Numbered from the stretch's first letter, positions 1 through 11,641 are shown. The stretch is DNA of 64,000 bases from Candidatus Melainabacteria bacterium (GCA_022009935.1 CP091731.1:1736001-1800000); one strand, 5' to 3'. Numbers and translations are program-made. Notes: generated by a model from the sequence alone, not told the origin.

Positions 1-1157
1 GCTTTAAACAACAATTATAAGCCTTTTGTAACAATTATGATACCATGTCATAACGAGCAAAATGTGATAAAAAAACACTGTTGAGAATGTTTTAAAACTT
101 GAGTATCCAAATTATGAAGTCATAGTTATTGATGACAGAAGTGAAGACGAAACAGCTTCTGTTTTAATAGAATTGGAAAAAAATACGATAATGTAAAAGT
201 ATTAATACGAGAAAAAGATGCATTTCCGGGAAAATCCGTTGTACTAAATGAAGCAATGAATTATGCAAAAGGTGAGGCAATTCTTGTTTTCGATGCGGAT
301 GCTTATGTTGAGAGTGATTTTCTTTGCAAACTTGTACCATTCTTGGAACCTCAAGATATTGGAGCCGTTCAAGCAAGGAAGGTAATAATTAATCGTGAAG
401 AAAACTTTTTTGACTCGTTGTCAGGACAATGAATATGCTCTTGACACCCATTTTCAAGTTGGCCGTGATGCTGTTAAAGGTGCAGTGGAACTTCGTGGTA
501 ATGGTGAACTTATTAAAAGAAAAGCCTTAGAGGATATAAATGGTTGGAATAACTACACAATCACCGACGATTTGGATATGTCAACAAGACTTCAAATAAA
601 AAGGATGGGATATTCGTTTTTTGCCCTAACATTTGTGTGTATGAAGAAGGTGTTAGAACTGTTAAAGCTTTATACAAGCAACGCAGACGTTGGGTTGAAG
701 GCTCTATTCGTCGATATTTGGAAAACATAATACCAATACTATTCTCAAAAGACATGTCAATTAGAACAGGTGTAGATTTAATTGCATATTTAACAGAAGT
801 TATTATGCCGTTTATGGCAGTGTCTGAATTTTTTCTCCAAATGGGAAGAAGCTTGCTACACTATTCAAACACATTCCCTGCTTCAATCATTTTGGGTGGT
901 GTGATTTGTGTATTTTATATGATTGGTATAACATACAGCATTCGCCATTATAATAATCTTAGTCGTATGCAAACATTAAAACAAGGTCTTCAAACAAGCG
1001 TTTATTTTATTGCTGTTTGGTTTCCTTTTAGTGTTGTTTATTGTTTTTAAAATTATATTTGGTAAAAAAAACTATGGAGTGGGGAAAAACTGCCCATGGA
1101 GAAAATAAAGAATTTGTCTTTGACAAAAAACAAGGTATTAATGAAGAAGTTATATAA
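1..1157 (+). CDS. Processive family 2 glycosyltransferase, 5' end outside window
   Basis: Membrane-bound GT-A glycosyltransferase of the cellulose/hyaluronan/poly-GlcNAc synthase type. It would transfer sugars from a UDP-sugar to a growing polysaccharide at the inner membrane. Visible in order: a first strand ending IPCHNEQNVI, VIDDRSEDET, the metal-binding FDADAY, the acceptor motif ITDDLDMS, and the processivity motif QRRRW. Hydrophobic membrane segments follow, then the family's usual EWGKTAHG-like end. The true start lies left of base 1. Frame breaks near 80, 175, 620 and 1045 split it into four readable pieces, most at runs of A or T, so they are probably consensus errors. The exact polymer cannot be told. 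yidC follows 23 bases downstream. Confidence 0.85.
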
Positions 1158-1180
1158 TTAATAGAGAGGAATAAAAACAG

Positions 1181-2264
1181 ATGGATTTTTGTAACATTAA
1201 CAATATCTTTTTGAAGATGTTAAGTAGTTTTGTAGGAAGTTATGGTTTTGGCATAATAATTTTGACGATTATTATTCGAATGGCATTGTGGCCGTTGGGT
1301 GTTTCACAACAACGTTCAATGAAAATGATGCAAACTTTGCAACCTAAATTAAAAAGCACTTCAGGATAGATATAAATCAGACCCTCAAATGCTTCAAAGA
1401 AAAATGATGGAGTTTTACAAAGACCACAAATTTAATCCAATGGCAGGCTGTTTGCCTATGTTAATTCAATTACCGGTATTTATTTTATTGTACTCGGCTT
1501 TGATGAGTCCACAATTTATACAAATGGCCGGTGATTCTAAGTTTTTGTTTATAAACAGACTTGATGCAACGCTTCGCGGGAATGCAGGAGTTCCCTATGA
1601 CGGCAGTTTTGCTTCTTCAAAAAATGCCTATTTTAATACCGCAAAAACAGCTACAGTTTACTTAGATGGCGATAATAAATTAGATGATGTTAAGTTTAAT
1701 TCAAAAAAAGCATTAAAAGTTCAAGGTGACATAATCCCCGGGGAAACAGTTGATTTTAAAATTAGTTTGGATGAGTTGGATTTAAAATATTCACAACTTG
1801 AAAAGGTGCAAAAAATTGAAACAACTATAACAGATACAACAACTCGTGAGGTTGAAAAGGTTACATTCACTCGTGATGGTGACATTTTAAAAGCGCAAGT
1901 TCCAACGATTGTGGCAAAATCAAACTTCCACACTGATGTATTGATTTTAATTATAATCTTTGGTTTGACTATGTATTTTTCACAAAAAATAATGATGGCA
2001 ACAAATAAAAACCAAAAAGTTGACCCACAACAAGAAGCAATTCAAAAATCAATGGGAACAATGATGCCTATTATGTTGACAGCGACTTTTGTGTTTATCC
2101 CAATTCCTGCAGGTGTTTTGCTTTATTTAATTTCAAGCAACATCATTCAGGTCATTCAAACAATTGTTATCAACAAACAAATTGATTGTGAAGAAGCCGC
2201 TAAAAAAGCATCAAAAACAAATGGCAATGCTACCAATGTTATTGATGCTGAATTTAGAGAATAA
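1181..2264 (+). CDS. yidC: Membrane protein insertase YidC/Oxa1
   Basis: Inserts and folds membrane proteins in the inner membrane, alone or with SecYEG. The N-terminal region has the family signature, with the conserved arginine inside the first core helix (IIIRMALWP) followed by the cytoplasmic hairpin (QQRSMKMMQ). Then come the helix YKDHKFNPMAGCLPMLIQLP, a roughly 100-residue extracytoplasmic insert (about residues 125-240) and the last helices with PAGVLLYLISSNIIQ. About 360 residues, as in Gram-positive and cyanobacterial YidC, without the large proteobacterial P1 domain. GAGAGGA precedes the ATG. A frame break near 1355 (AAAAAG run) separates the first 60 residues from the rest. The usual rnpA and jag neighbours are absent. 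Confidence 0.92.
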
Positions 2265-2279
2265 AACGATATTTGTTAA

Positions 2280-2709
2280 TTATTGTTGATTTTTAAGTTG
2301 GATAGGTTTTGCTGCCATTGCTTGGTTATAAAAAACCTGTCCTTCTTGAATGTTATTTTTAGTCTTTTCATCTTGTGAAGCTTCATTTTTAAGGTTTTGA
2401 ATTTGAGCTTTTTATATTTTCTAATTCTAATTTTGCATATTCAATATGTTTGTTTATGTCATATATTTTTTTTTTATTTGGGCTTCTTCTTTTCCGTTTT
2501 GTGCGTTTTGCATTTTGTATTGAAGAGTAACACCTAATGTTTGCAACCCAATTATATAACTTGACTTAGCTTGACAAATTCCTTCCAATTCTTGAAGCTT
2601 TAATGTTTTTTCACTCACAATTTCTATTTTTTTGATTTTTGGGAGCAACTAGTTCTCTTGGTTGTAAATTTGTAACCGGTGTTAATGATACGTTTGAAAT
2701 TTGAGCCAT
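2280..2709 (-). CDS. Small coiled-coil protein of unknown function
   Basis: Not recognised. Read from an ATG at 2709 behind AGGATAGG, it begins MAQISNVSLTPVTNLQPREL, then continues as a charged helical stretch (KLQELEGICQAKSSYIIGLQ ... KKIYDINKHIEYAKLELENI) with coiled-coil character, and ends near NQAMAAKPIQLKNQQ. About 140 residues with no signal peptide or membrane segment. Frame breaks near 2645, 2470 and 2410 fall in A/T runs, so only the middle part reads as one open frame. It is convergent with yidC, 15 bases away, and divergent from rmuC. The coding call rests on the ribosome-binding site and on continuity across the breaks. Confidence 0.55.
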
Positions 2710-2842
2710 GTTTTGCCTATCCTTTTTATTACCTAACCTATTTGTAATAATAAAAACATTTTGTTAACAAAAATTGCTTAATTTACAAAAAAATTTACAA
2801 ATGTTAATATAAAAATAATTATAAATAATAGAGGAATTATTT

Positions 2843-3681
2843 GTGGAATGTGTTTATTTTATTTCAGGTTTTGTTTTAGGTTCAGTCATTGTTTTGACAC
2901 TTTTTAAGCTTATTAGAAAAGATGAAAATGACATTGAAGTTGTTTTAAATCGAGTGTTGGAAAATTATAATAAACATTTTCTTTTTCAAACAATCAACGA
3001 GTTGGAGCGTTTGGCGAATATGTTTTGGAAAATGTTCTTAAAGCAGTAGGATTAAAAAAAGATAGGGAATATTTTCTTCAAAAAAGATTTGACGACAAAA
3101 GACCGGATGTAGTTATAAAGCTTTGTGACAACAGGTGTTTGTTCATTGATGCAAAAGCTAATCTTAAAGATTATAACGATTATTTAAATACTAATAGTGA
3201 AAAAGACAAAAATAAAAAATTAAAACAATTAAAGCAAGCTATTAAATCACAAATTAAAAATCTAAGTGAAAAAAAATACCACGAAATAGAAAACTCAAAC
3301 AACCCGATTGATTTTACTTTGATGTTCATTCCGATTGAAAGTCTTTATATGTTTTTGTTTGACAATGATAATGAGTTGTTTGAATACGCTATAAAGAAAG
3401 ACGTTATGATTGTTTCTCCAAGTTCTTTAATTTGTATTTTAAAAATAATAAATAGTTTTAATTTAAAATTGAAACAAAAAGAAAATATAAATAAAATAGT
3501 TGAAATAGCGTTGAATTTGGGCAATAAATATTTCCAACTTTTTAATGAGTTTATCAAAGTCCAAAGTGCATTTTCTAAAATAAATGATGATTTTTACGGT
3601 AATGACAGTATTCAAGCACAAATTGAACAATTGAAAGAATGTGGAGTTGAACTAAAAAGTAATGATAATATTTTGTTATAA
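2843..3681 (+). CDS. rmuC: RmuC-family DNA recombination protein
   Basis: RmuC proteins are membrane-anchored, predicted PD-(D/E)XK-type nucleases that limit recombination at inverted repeats. Seen here: an N-terminal transmembrane segment (YFISGFVLGSVIVLTLF), a short helical linker, then the conserved core GEYVLENVLKAVGL, RPDVVIKL, a putative catalytic FIDAKANL, an Arg/Lys-rich helix and DFTLMFIPIESLY. The start is a GTG behind GAGGAAT. About 275 residues, short for the family, which often has a long coiled coil between anchor and core. One frame break near 3015 joins the two readable pieces. A separate promoter is likely, since about 130 non-coding bases lie upstream. Confidence 0.82.
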
Positions 3682-3745
3682 AATATAGACTGATACTTTT
3701 GTGTGAAGTATAATAAAATAAAAGAGAGTTAGTATTTGGAATAAA

Positions 3746-4526
3746 GTGAAATTGGAAGAAGTTAAAAATAATCAACAGTATAAAGTAAAGACAATAGACT
3801 ATAATTGTGATGCAGCACAAAGTTATGGTGTGTATCAAAACGAAGAAGAATATAATCTTTATGACTATGTTAGTTCATTAAGCATTTTATGTGGTTTTCA
3901 CAGTGGAGACCCGATGAAAATTCAAAAAGCATTAATCTTGGCAAAAGAAAAAAATCTTTGTGTTGGAGCTCATGTTGGCTATCCGGACATTCAAGGTTTT
4001 GGAAATCGCGATATGAACTTAAGCAAAGATGAGCTTGAAGCTTGCGTGCTTTATCAAATAGGAGCGTTAAAAAGTTTTGCCAAAATATATAACAAAGAAA
4101 TAGAATTTGTTCGTTTTCATGGAGCAATGTATGAAAGGTTTAATCGTGACAAGGAATTTGTTTTAAATTTGGCTCAAGCGTGCAAAAAAAGCTGACCCTT
4201 GGCTAATTATTTATGGTGGAGATTATGAAACATTAACTTCAATTTCAAGTGAACTGAAAGTTTGTACGGCTTTTGAGTTAAATATTGAAAAAGTTTATGA
4301 TGAAAATTTAAAGCAGCTTAATCAAAATATTGATGTTGAAAAATTGGAACATCGTGTTAAGGCTTATTTACAATATGAAAAAATACATAAATCAAATGGT
4401 GAGTTTGTGTCGCTTAAAGCCGACTCTATCCATTTTAAAAACTTAAATGCCTTAAAACTTGCAAACAGCTTGGTTAAACCGACTCCGGTAAATTATAATA
4501 AAGTTCAGAATTCAGGTTGGGTATAA
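3746..4526 (+). CDS. pxpA: LamB/YcsF family protein (5-oxoprolinase subunit A)
   Basis: Family member of PxpA, which with PxpB and PxpC opens 5-oxoproline to glutamate using ATP. The signature segments are clear: IDYNCDAAQSYGVY, LSILCGFHSGDP, VGAHVGYPDIQGFGNRDM, VLYQIGALKSFA and VRFHGAMYERF. About 260 residues, normal length. The start is a GTG at 3746 with only a weak upstream purine stretch. The usual N-terminal motif NCDLGE reads NCDAAQ, so one conserved acidic residue is missing; this may be real divergence. No PxpB/PxpC genes are adjacent. One frame break near 4185 in an A run. It is followed 7 bases later by yvcK. Confidence 0.8.
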
Positions 4527-4533
4527 AGTCATC

Positions 4534-5859
4534 ATGAAAAAAAATTTTGAAAAAATTTATAAAAAGTCATATAAAAACTCCAAAAGACATGTTGTGGCTG
4601 CTTCCGGGGCTTCAGGTAAAAAGATGGTTTGCTTTGATATTCTTTGGAACAAGTGCAATAATAATCGGTGTTTTGATTTTAATGAATTTGCGACCTGTTT
4701 ATTTTTTAATGACACTTTTAATAAAACTATTCCAAAATTTTTCAAGCGAGATAATAGGTTTTGTATGTATACTATTTGGAGTATTTTTGTTTATAAAGGG
4801 TTGGATTTATGCAAACTATTCGTTGCTTGGGGCTTCTGACAGTCGCAAAAGACATGAGCTTTTGGAATCTGTTTATCGTCGCAGAATGCTAAATCGTGGC
4901 CAAAAATCGTTGCTATTGGTGGCGGAACAGGGTTATCAACTTTATTAAAAGGATTGAAAAATTTAACCAACAATATAACAGCCGTTGTGACAGTTGGAGA
5001 TGATGGCGGTTCAAGTGGTCGCTTGCGTCATGAATTGGGTGTGTTGCCCCCGGTGATATCAGAAATTGCATTGCGGCTTTGGCAGATGACGAGGATTTGG
5101 TTACTAAATTGTTTCAATATCGCTTTAAAACAGGTGAAGGTTTGGAAGGTCACAGCTTTGGTAATTTGTTTTTGTCTGCTTTGTGTTCAATAACAGGTGA
5201 TATGGTCAATGCTGTTATGGAGTCTTCAAAGGTTTTGTCTATTCGCGGAAGAGTTTTGCCTTCAACATTGGATGATATGAAACTTGTTGCAAAAATGGAT
5301 ACCGGTGAAATAGTTTGTGGTGAGTCTAATATCCCTGAAGCAAAAGGTAAAATCGAAAAAATATACACAGACCCTATAAACTGTCGCGCTTTGAAGGATG
5401 TTCTTCTTGCTATTGAAGATGCCGAGTTGATAATTCTTGGCCGGGAAGCCTTTATACCAGCGTTATTCCTAATTTATTGATAAAAGATATTTCACTTGCT
5501 CTTGCAAAGTCTAAAGCAAAAAAAATATATATATGTAATATTATGACTCAGCCGGGTGAGACAGACGGTTTTAGTGTTTCTGACCATATAAAAACTATTA
5601 ATGAGCATGTTGACGTCAACAAAAATTTGGTTGATGCTGTTTTGGTCAATGATACTTTAAATGAAACTTTAGTCGAGGAGTATAAAAAGTTAATTCATAT
5701 CCTGTAATTTTAGATGCGGAAAATGTAAAATCTATGAATATTGAAGTCGTTAAACGAAAACTGTTGGAAGATAACACAACAACACTTGTTCGGCATTCAC
5801 CGAAACGTCTTGCTCGTGCTATTTATTATTGGTATAAAAAATCATTAAAATCAGACTAG
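4534..5859 (+). CDS. yvcK: YvcK/CofD-like gluconeogenesis factor with N-terminal membrane anchor
   Basis: YvcK proteins bind UDP-sugars and affect cell wall synthesis and carbon flux. Two transmembrane segments come first (LIFFGTSAIIIGVLILMNL and IIGFVCILFGVFLFIKGWIY), then the core: IGGGTGLSTLL, VVTVGDDGGSSGRLR, PPGDIRNCI, GHSFGNLFL, ILGPGSLYTSVIPNLL, NIMTQPGETDGFS. Length about 440 residues. The ATG at 4534 fits if one A is removed from the A8 run just after it. Frame breaks at about 4541, 4897, 5053, 5442 and 5690 are each restored by a one-base change in a homopolymer (for example GGCC to GGCCC at the ILGPG motif). It lies in the pxpA-yvcK-panB-panC run. Confidence 0.9.
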
Positions 5860-5889
5860 TCAAAAAATATAGTGGAGTGTGTGTTTGAA

Positions 5890-6725
5890 ATGAAAAAACA
5901 ATTGCAAGCGTATTAAAACTTTATAATGAAAATAAAAAAATAAGTATGGTGACTTCATACGATTATTCAACGGCAAAAGCAGCTCAAGAAGCCGATATAG
6001 ACATGATACTTGTTGGTGATTCTGTTGGTATGGTGATGCTTGGCTACGAAAACACCATAAATGTAACAATAAATGAAATGGAAATATTTACAAAAGCTGT
6101 CACAAAAGGTGCAAATGAAAGTTTTGTTGTTGCTGATATGCCTTTTTAAGCTGTGGAGTGAGTGTTTCAGAGACTGTTAAAAATGCAGGAATTTTGATTA
6201 AAGCAGGGGCTCAAGCTGTTAAAATCGAAGGAGCCAATGATGAAATATTAAAAGAAATTAAAGCACTTACTGACAACGGCATTGCGGTTATGGGGCATTT
6301 AGGATTTACACCTCAATATATCAACACTTTTGGCGGTTTTAAAGTTCAAAGTAAAACATTTGATAAAACTTTAAAAATGCTGGAAGATGCTAAAAAACTT
6401 GTTGAAGCAGGTGTTTTTGCAATAGTTTTGGAAATGGTGCCATCACAAAGCGCAAAGTATGTGACAGAGAACATTTCTGTGCCAACTATTGGCATAGGAG
6501 CCGGTGTTGATTGTTCAGGACAAGTTTTGGTCATTGACGATATGCTTGGAAGGTATAGCAATTTTACTCCAAAATTTGCTAAAAAATATGCAAATTTGTA
6601 TGAAACCATTTTGTGATGCTGTTAAAAACTTTAAATCAGATGTTTTGAACAAAAATTTTCCATCTGAAAATCACTGTTTTAACTTAAGTGAAGAAGAGTT
6701 AGATAAACTAAAAAATATAATGTAA
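5890..6725 (+). CDS. panB: 3-methyl-2-oxobutanoate hydroxymethyltransferase
   Basis: First committed step of pantothenate synthesis: 2-oxoisovalerate plus methylene-tetrahydrofolate gives ketopantoate. Family motifs seen: MVTSYDYSTAKAA, ILVGDSVGMVMLGY, VVADMPF, GVSVSETVKNA, AVKIEG, VMGHLGFTPQ, FAIVLEMVP and PTIGIGAGVDCSGQVLVIDD. About 275 residues, normal length. The ATG at 5890 lies behind a GGAG. The first codons read MKKTIASVLK only if one A is added to the A6 run, one of three frame breaks (about 5895, 6148, 6605). It sits directly upstream of panC, 12 bases apart, as in many pan operons. panD and panE are not in the window. Confidence 0.93.
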
Positions 6726-6737
6726 AAGAGGCATAAA

Positions 6738-7612
6738 ATGAAAGTAATAAAAACAATATCAGAATTGAAAGATTTTGTAGCAGAAAATAATAATATATCA
6801 CTTGTTCCCACAATGGGAGCTTTGCACCTTGGGCATGGAGCTTTGATAAAAGAAGCAGTTAAACAAAAAGGTGAAAATGGCAAAGTTATAGTGTCAGTGT
6901 TTGTCAACCCCTATACAGTTTTGGCCCAAATGAAGATTTTAATAAATATCCAAGAACTTTAAATGAAGATGCGAAATTTTGTGAAGAACTTCAAGCAGAT
7001 GTTGTTTTTGCCCCAAGTGCAAGCGAAATGTATGGAATAAATGAAAATCAAAAAAGATAATTTTAACCTGTCAAATAACTACTTAACTTATGTATGTCCA
7101 CCTTATTTCTTGGTTGATAAATTATGCGGTAAATCAAGAACAGGTCATTTTGATGGTGTAGCAACTGTGGTTTTAAAATTATTTAACCTAACAGGGGCAA
7201 AGAAAGCATATTTTGGTCAAAAGATGCCCAACAATTATTTTTAATAAAAAAAATGGTTAAAGATTTAAATTTAAATGTCGATATAAAAAGTATTCCTATT
7301 GTTCGAGATAAAAATGGTCTTGCATTATCATCTCGTAATAAATATTTAGACAGTGACGGTTATAACAAAGCTTTAACCATTCATAAAATGTTAGAGAAAG
7401 TTAAGGAGTTATACGGAAGAGGCGTAACTAATGTAAAAATATTATTTGAAGAAGCAATAGTTTTAAATAAAGACAATATCGTTGATATTGAATATTTTGA
7501 ATTTATGGATTTTAATAATCTGGAAAATACAATGGCGGCTAAGGAAAACACATTGGTTGCTATTGCCGCAAGAGTGGACAATATTCGCTTAATTGATAAT
7601 TTGATATTATAA
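6738..7612 (+). CDS. panC: Pantoate--beta-alanine ligase
   Basis: Joins pantoate and beta-alanine with ATP to give pantothenate, the step that combines the PanB branch with beta-alanine. The nucleotidyltransferase motif LVPTMGALHLGHGALI is intact (the HLGH is the HIGH-like signature). SVFVNP follows, then KLCGKSRTGHFDGVATVV, GAKKAYFGQKDAQQL across a break, IPIVRDKNGLALSSRNKYL and the C-terminal dimer domain. About 290 residues. RBS AGAGG lies 9 bases before the ATG. Frame breaks near 6912, 7040 and 7225. Same operon as panB. The gene ends 38 bases before an unrelated membrane protein with its own AAGGA. Confidence 0.93.
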
Positions 7613-7650
7613 ATTGGATGATAGAATAGTATAAAAAAGGACTTTAATTT

Positions 7651-8538
7651 ATGTTGAAAAGAATTAAAACACTATTTAACACAATATCTGAAATAATTCA
7701 GGTATTTTTATATTTCTATGCGTTTTTTGCAATTGTTGTTTGGCTTTTATATTTAAGTCATTGTCCTTTGAGTGAAACCTTAAATTATTATTTTGTATTT
7801 TTTGAAAATATAGTTAATAAATTTTATACTCCGAATGAAGTTAATTGGACACTAGTTTGGGTTGCATTGCTTTGTATTGTTGTATCATATATTCTTTCCA
7901 AAATAACAGAAAATATTAATATGCTAACAGATAATATTAATTTTATAATTGTTGATGTTAAAAATAAAAAAGATTTAAAAGATGAAATGAAGGCCAGGGA
8001 AGAATTAAGACAGGAATATTTGCAATATAATCAACTTGTAATCGGAATAAAAGTCAAAATTCAAGTTAACGAACATCAAATATATGAAAGTCTGTCTCAA
8101 CTTGAAGTGTCAAAATTACATTCAGATATTGTTGCTGAAATTAGAAAATATATTGATGAAACAACAGTAAAAAGCTTTTCAACAAATGATGATTATATAA
8201 TCATACGTTCAAAATCATTTAGCGATATTGAAGAATATATTGACTCCATAAATAATTTATCACAAATTATTAAAACACAATATTCAAATAATGAATATTT
8301 GCCTTCTATTAAATGTTATATTGAACCGCTAAAACCTGAAGATAAAATAAATCACAACTTTATTATAAAAATTTTAAATATGAATCTTACACCTAAATTT
8401 ATTACAAACGAAAAATTTTATAATATCTATAACGAATTTGGGTTAAAAAAGTTTAAAATTCTAACTATCGGATTATACAATATTGAAGATGAAAAGAATA
8501 AAACTTCTCAAAATATCGAGCTTTATCAAATAAAATAA
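7651..8538 (+). CDS. Unknown protein with two N-terminal membrane helices
   Basis: Not recognised. It is one of the few long uninterrupted frames in the window (295 residues). Two hydrophobic segments (about residues 17-36, IQVFLYFYAFFAIVVWLLYL, and 68-85, LVWVALLCIVVSYILS) are separated by an extracytoplasmic loop. After them come a charged coiled-coil-like region (residues 105-130) and an alpha/beta cytoplasmic part of about 160 residues with no motif I can name. AAGGACT precedes the ATG. It is last in the plus-strand run after panC and ends at a strong bidirectional terminator. A regulatory or scaffolding role is possible but unsupported. Confidence 0.75.
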   Translation: MLKRIKTLFNTISEIIQVFLYFYAFFAIVVWLLYLSHCPLSETLNYYFVFFENIVNKFYTPNEVNWTLVWVALLCIVVSYILSKITENINMLTDNINFIIVDVKNKKDLKDEMKAREELRQEYLQYNQLVIGIKVKIQVNEHQIYESLSQLEVSKLHSDIVAEIRKYIDETTVKSFSTNDDYIIIRSKSFSDIEEYIDSINNLSQIIKTQYSNNEYLPSIKCYIEPLKPEDKINHNFIIKILNMNLTPKFITNEKFYNIYNEFGLKKFKILTIGLYNIEDEKNKTSQNIELYQIK

Positions 8539-8564
8539 GTTTAAAAGTATTGCACAATAAATGA

Positions 8565-8603
8565 AAATAAATAACAGAATAACTATCTGTTATTTATTTT
8601 TTT
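8565..8603. terminator. Bidirectional intrinsic terminator
   Basis: AATAACAGA and TCTGTTATT arms flank an 8-base loop and are followed by T7 on the plus strand. A-rich sequence on the left makes it usable from both sides. It separates the convergent genes ending at 8538 and 8594. Confidence 0.75.
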
Positions 8604-9639
8604 ATGCTTTCTTTATTAATAAGTGGCATTTCATTGTTATTTAATTCAATATTTTTAGGATATTTGCCCTTTTTTTGCGGAACAGCATATCAACAAAAGC
8701 TTCAAGTCTGGTAATAAACCCGGCTTCACCGGTTTGCTCATCGATTGTTAAATTTAGGATAGGTTTATTGTAAATTTTAGAATTTTTATTTATCTTTTCA
8801 ACCATCAAAGAATCCGATTACCCACAACCAAAAGCAGTGATTGTAATTATACCGTCAATTTTGTTATTTTGCATAAAATGTCCGGCAGCACCGGTCATTT
8901 CAAGTTCATTAGCCCAATAAAGTTCGGTGTTTAAAGCTTGAATTCCTTCTGTCATTTGTTCATTTGATAAATTTTCGGCTGTATAAACTTTAACATCAAG
9001 TTTTTCCATTTTGCTAAAAATTTTCATTGAAGTTAAATCATCATAAATATTATAACCGTGAGAAATTAAAGCTATATTAATAGGATACTCTTTTTCGACA
9101 TTTGGAACAATGACTCTATTTTGACCAGCATATTTTAAAGCTGTTTTATAATCAATTCCGGAACGACGCATAATATGAAAATTATTATACATTTGGAAAC
9201 CTTGTTTTGAAGCTTGTTTAATTTTATTTTGGTCTTTAATATTAAAATATTGAGCAATTTCTGTTAAAAAATCATAAAGTTTTTTATCTTCAGATAAATC
9301 TAAAGTTGCATCAATTATTGTAATGTCTTTTTTTACAACATTACGTATTAAATCAGGCAAACCACGAAGTTTTGAGCAATTGTAAATTTTATTTTTTAAT
9401 GATTGAATAGACGGCACAAAAATTTTATCAACACCCTTATCAATCAGATTTAAAACATGTCCCACATAAACTTTAACAGGAAGGCAAGTTTCAGTTACAA
9501 CAAGGCTGGCTCCTTTTGATAAAGTGTCTTTTGTTGTGTTGTCTGAAAGGCAAATGTCTATTCCCAAAGACGAGAAAAAGCCAAGCCAAAACGGATAAAA
9601 GTTATAATATGATAAAGCACGTGGTATCCCTATTTTCAT
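8594..9639 (-). CDS. Acyl-CoA dehydratase activase-related protein (2-hydroxyglutaryl-CoA dehydratase-like family)
   Basis: Belongs to the family found fused to, or next to, the ATP-dependent activator of 2-hydroxyacyl-CoA dehydratases; its own biochemical role is not settled. Visible: MKIGIPRALSYYNFYPFW at the N-terminus, a VVTETCLPVKVYVGH segment with a conserved cysteine, IFVPSIQSL, INIALISHGYNIYDD, and near the end ITAFGCG followed by SDSLMVE. An in-frame TAA at 8818-8820 interrupts that last motif, though the conserved reading continues straight after it. The C-terminus then passes a frame break near 8671. AGGAGAT precedes the ATG. About 345 residues, without the activase ATPase domain. 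It stands alone here, with no partner dehydratase subunit beside it. Confidence 0.75.
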
Positions 9640-9702
9640 TAATTAAATAATCTCCTATAAAATGTTAATTTCATTATATTATAAAAAAAAAAAAAATCTT
9701 AA

Positions 9703-11641
9703 TTATGAATAAATGTAAATAAAAAAAGGAAACAAAAACTTGCTTCCTTCTTTATTCTTTTTATTAAAGAGCTTCTTTTTCTTTGTTTTCGGTGCTCTTT
9801 GAACTCTTTGTTCCATTCTTTTATTTTTGAAGTCAATTAAGCGGTCAAAATCAGGGCTTGCAGTAATTTCAAAATGGAAGCGAGGCATGTATGAATAAGC
9901 AAGATAATCACTATCCAAGAATGGGAAGCCCCAATAGAATTTGCCCGTCAAGTCAAATGGCAAATTTACCCTAAAACCAAAACCTGCTGAAGCAAGGAAA
10001 TAATTAGAGTCAACATCTTCACCCCGGGAAATACAGCGCCGTGGTCAACGAAAACTGCACCTTTAATTAAGTTTCGAGGATAGATAATTCTTTCTTTGCC
10101 ACGTAATTTAAATCTCCATTCAGTTGGTGTAATAGGGAAAATAACTTCGGCACTAGCCAAATAACCTGTGCGACCGATTAAAGCACCTTCACTGTAGCCA
10201 CGAACGGTCGACACACCACCAATTTGGAACTGGTCAAGAGATGGTATATATTTTTTCAGGTGAATATTGCCACAAACCACGAAATTGACCAATAATTCCT
10301 TTTCCAAAATCGTGAACACGGATTATACCCCTTCATATCTAAAATATGGGTCATAAAAGCTATGGTCCATTGGAAAAGAATAGGATACATTGTGATTTGT
10401 GTACCAAATACCTCGGCGACTGTCTTTACGAGCCATAATGCCGGTACCCAATGTAATAACCTTATCTCTATATATTCTGTAGTCTGCAATGCTTGTGCTT
10501 GCAGTTTTATATGCAACATTTGAAATACTTGTTAAATTCAACCAAGGTTTATCAATGATTGGTTGAGAATAGTACAATTGAGCAGATTGAGATTTACCGC
10601 TTATGTCAAACATAGCGTAATCACCTTTTGTGACATCCATATTACTGGCTGAATAAGAAAATCCAAGACGTCCGCCGGATTTATTTAAAGGAATGTTGTA
10701 GTCAATGAAAGGAGTGACAGATGATTTTGACAAATATGTACCACCCGTTAACTTGTCTCTGTGACCTGTAAGGCTATCTATTTGCCCTATCACACCAAAA
10801 CGATTTTGCCCTATTGTTTCACGCCCTGCGTTGTCTGTTGCCAAAGTGACGTGGAAGGGAAAGTTTTTCTCGAACACTGATTTCCAAGTCTGATGTTGCA
10901 ACAACCTCACCCGGAACAAGGTTTGCATTGATAACTATACCTTCGTTAACGTGATTAAACTGGATGACATCTTGTTCAAGCTTCCGAAGTTCAAGCAGGT
11001 TACCCATATCCATGTTGTCAAGTCGGCGCAAGATATAACCATTTGTTGTACACTTGTTACCGTTTATCTTTACATAACCTACACGCCCTTCAAGAAGTGA
11101 AATTCTAATTGTACCTTCATCAATAACCTGATCTTCCAAGTATGCTCGGGCTGTAATATAGTTTTTTTCTGCATATAATGTATTAATTTTGTCAATGGCA
11201 TCTTTGATTTCTTGTAATAAAACGACCCTTCCAACAAGCGGTTCAATTATTGCTTTAATTTCATCATTTGATAAAATATACGATTCATCGACTTCAATAT
11301 TTTTTAAGTAAAATCCTTCATTTTTATACTTTTCAATTGTCATTTGAAGTTGAGGGTCAGTAGTAGAATTATCAGATGTTGAATTTATAGGTTGTATATT
11401 TTTATCATCTTTACTATCGTCAATTTCCGGGATATAATCTTGTTTTTGCTCAAGATCTTTAATTTTCTTTTGAACATTTCTTTGTTTTTAAATAGTCAAT
11501 TTGATGTTTATTCAAAGCACCGGCATCAAACATCCCGCCTGTTTGTGAGGTTATTGGAGCAATAGGTGCAGCCATGACACCAAGTGGCAACATACCCGAT
11601 AAAATACAATACAATAGAATTTTTTTGCTTTTAGACTTCAT
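9703..11641 (-). CDS. TpsB outer-membrane transporter (FhaC/ShlB/HecB family)
   Basis: Outer-membrane barrel that exports and activates a large TpsA partner from the periplasm. It starts with a signal peptide (KILLYCILSGMLPLGVMAAP), then a linker, then the POTRA region (about residues 100-260) with YITARAYLEDQ, GTIRISLLEGRVGYVKINGN and LRRLDNMDMGNLL. The barrel follows, with FIDYNIPLNKSGGRLGFSYS, VSTVRGYSEGALIGRTGY, FVDHGAVF and the family end YMPRFHFEITASPDFDRLI. About 640 residues. Frame breaks near 11480, 10865, 10325, 10020 and 9965. It is divergently transcribed from the tpsA gene across a 331-base gap, the classical partner arrangement. After the final beta strand an unusual basic tail may be an out-of-frame artefact. 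Confidence 0.88.
9719..9748 (-). terminator. Intrinsic terminator after tpsB
   Basis: On the minus strand GGAAGCAAG and CTTG..TTCC-type arms around a short T-rich loop are followed by T7. It lies at the very end of the annotated TpsB frame, which suggests the true stop is slightly earlier, at about 9764 in the alternative frame. Confidence 0.55.
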
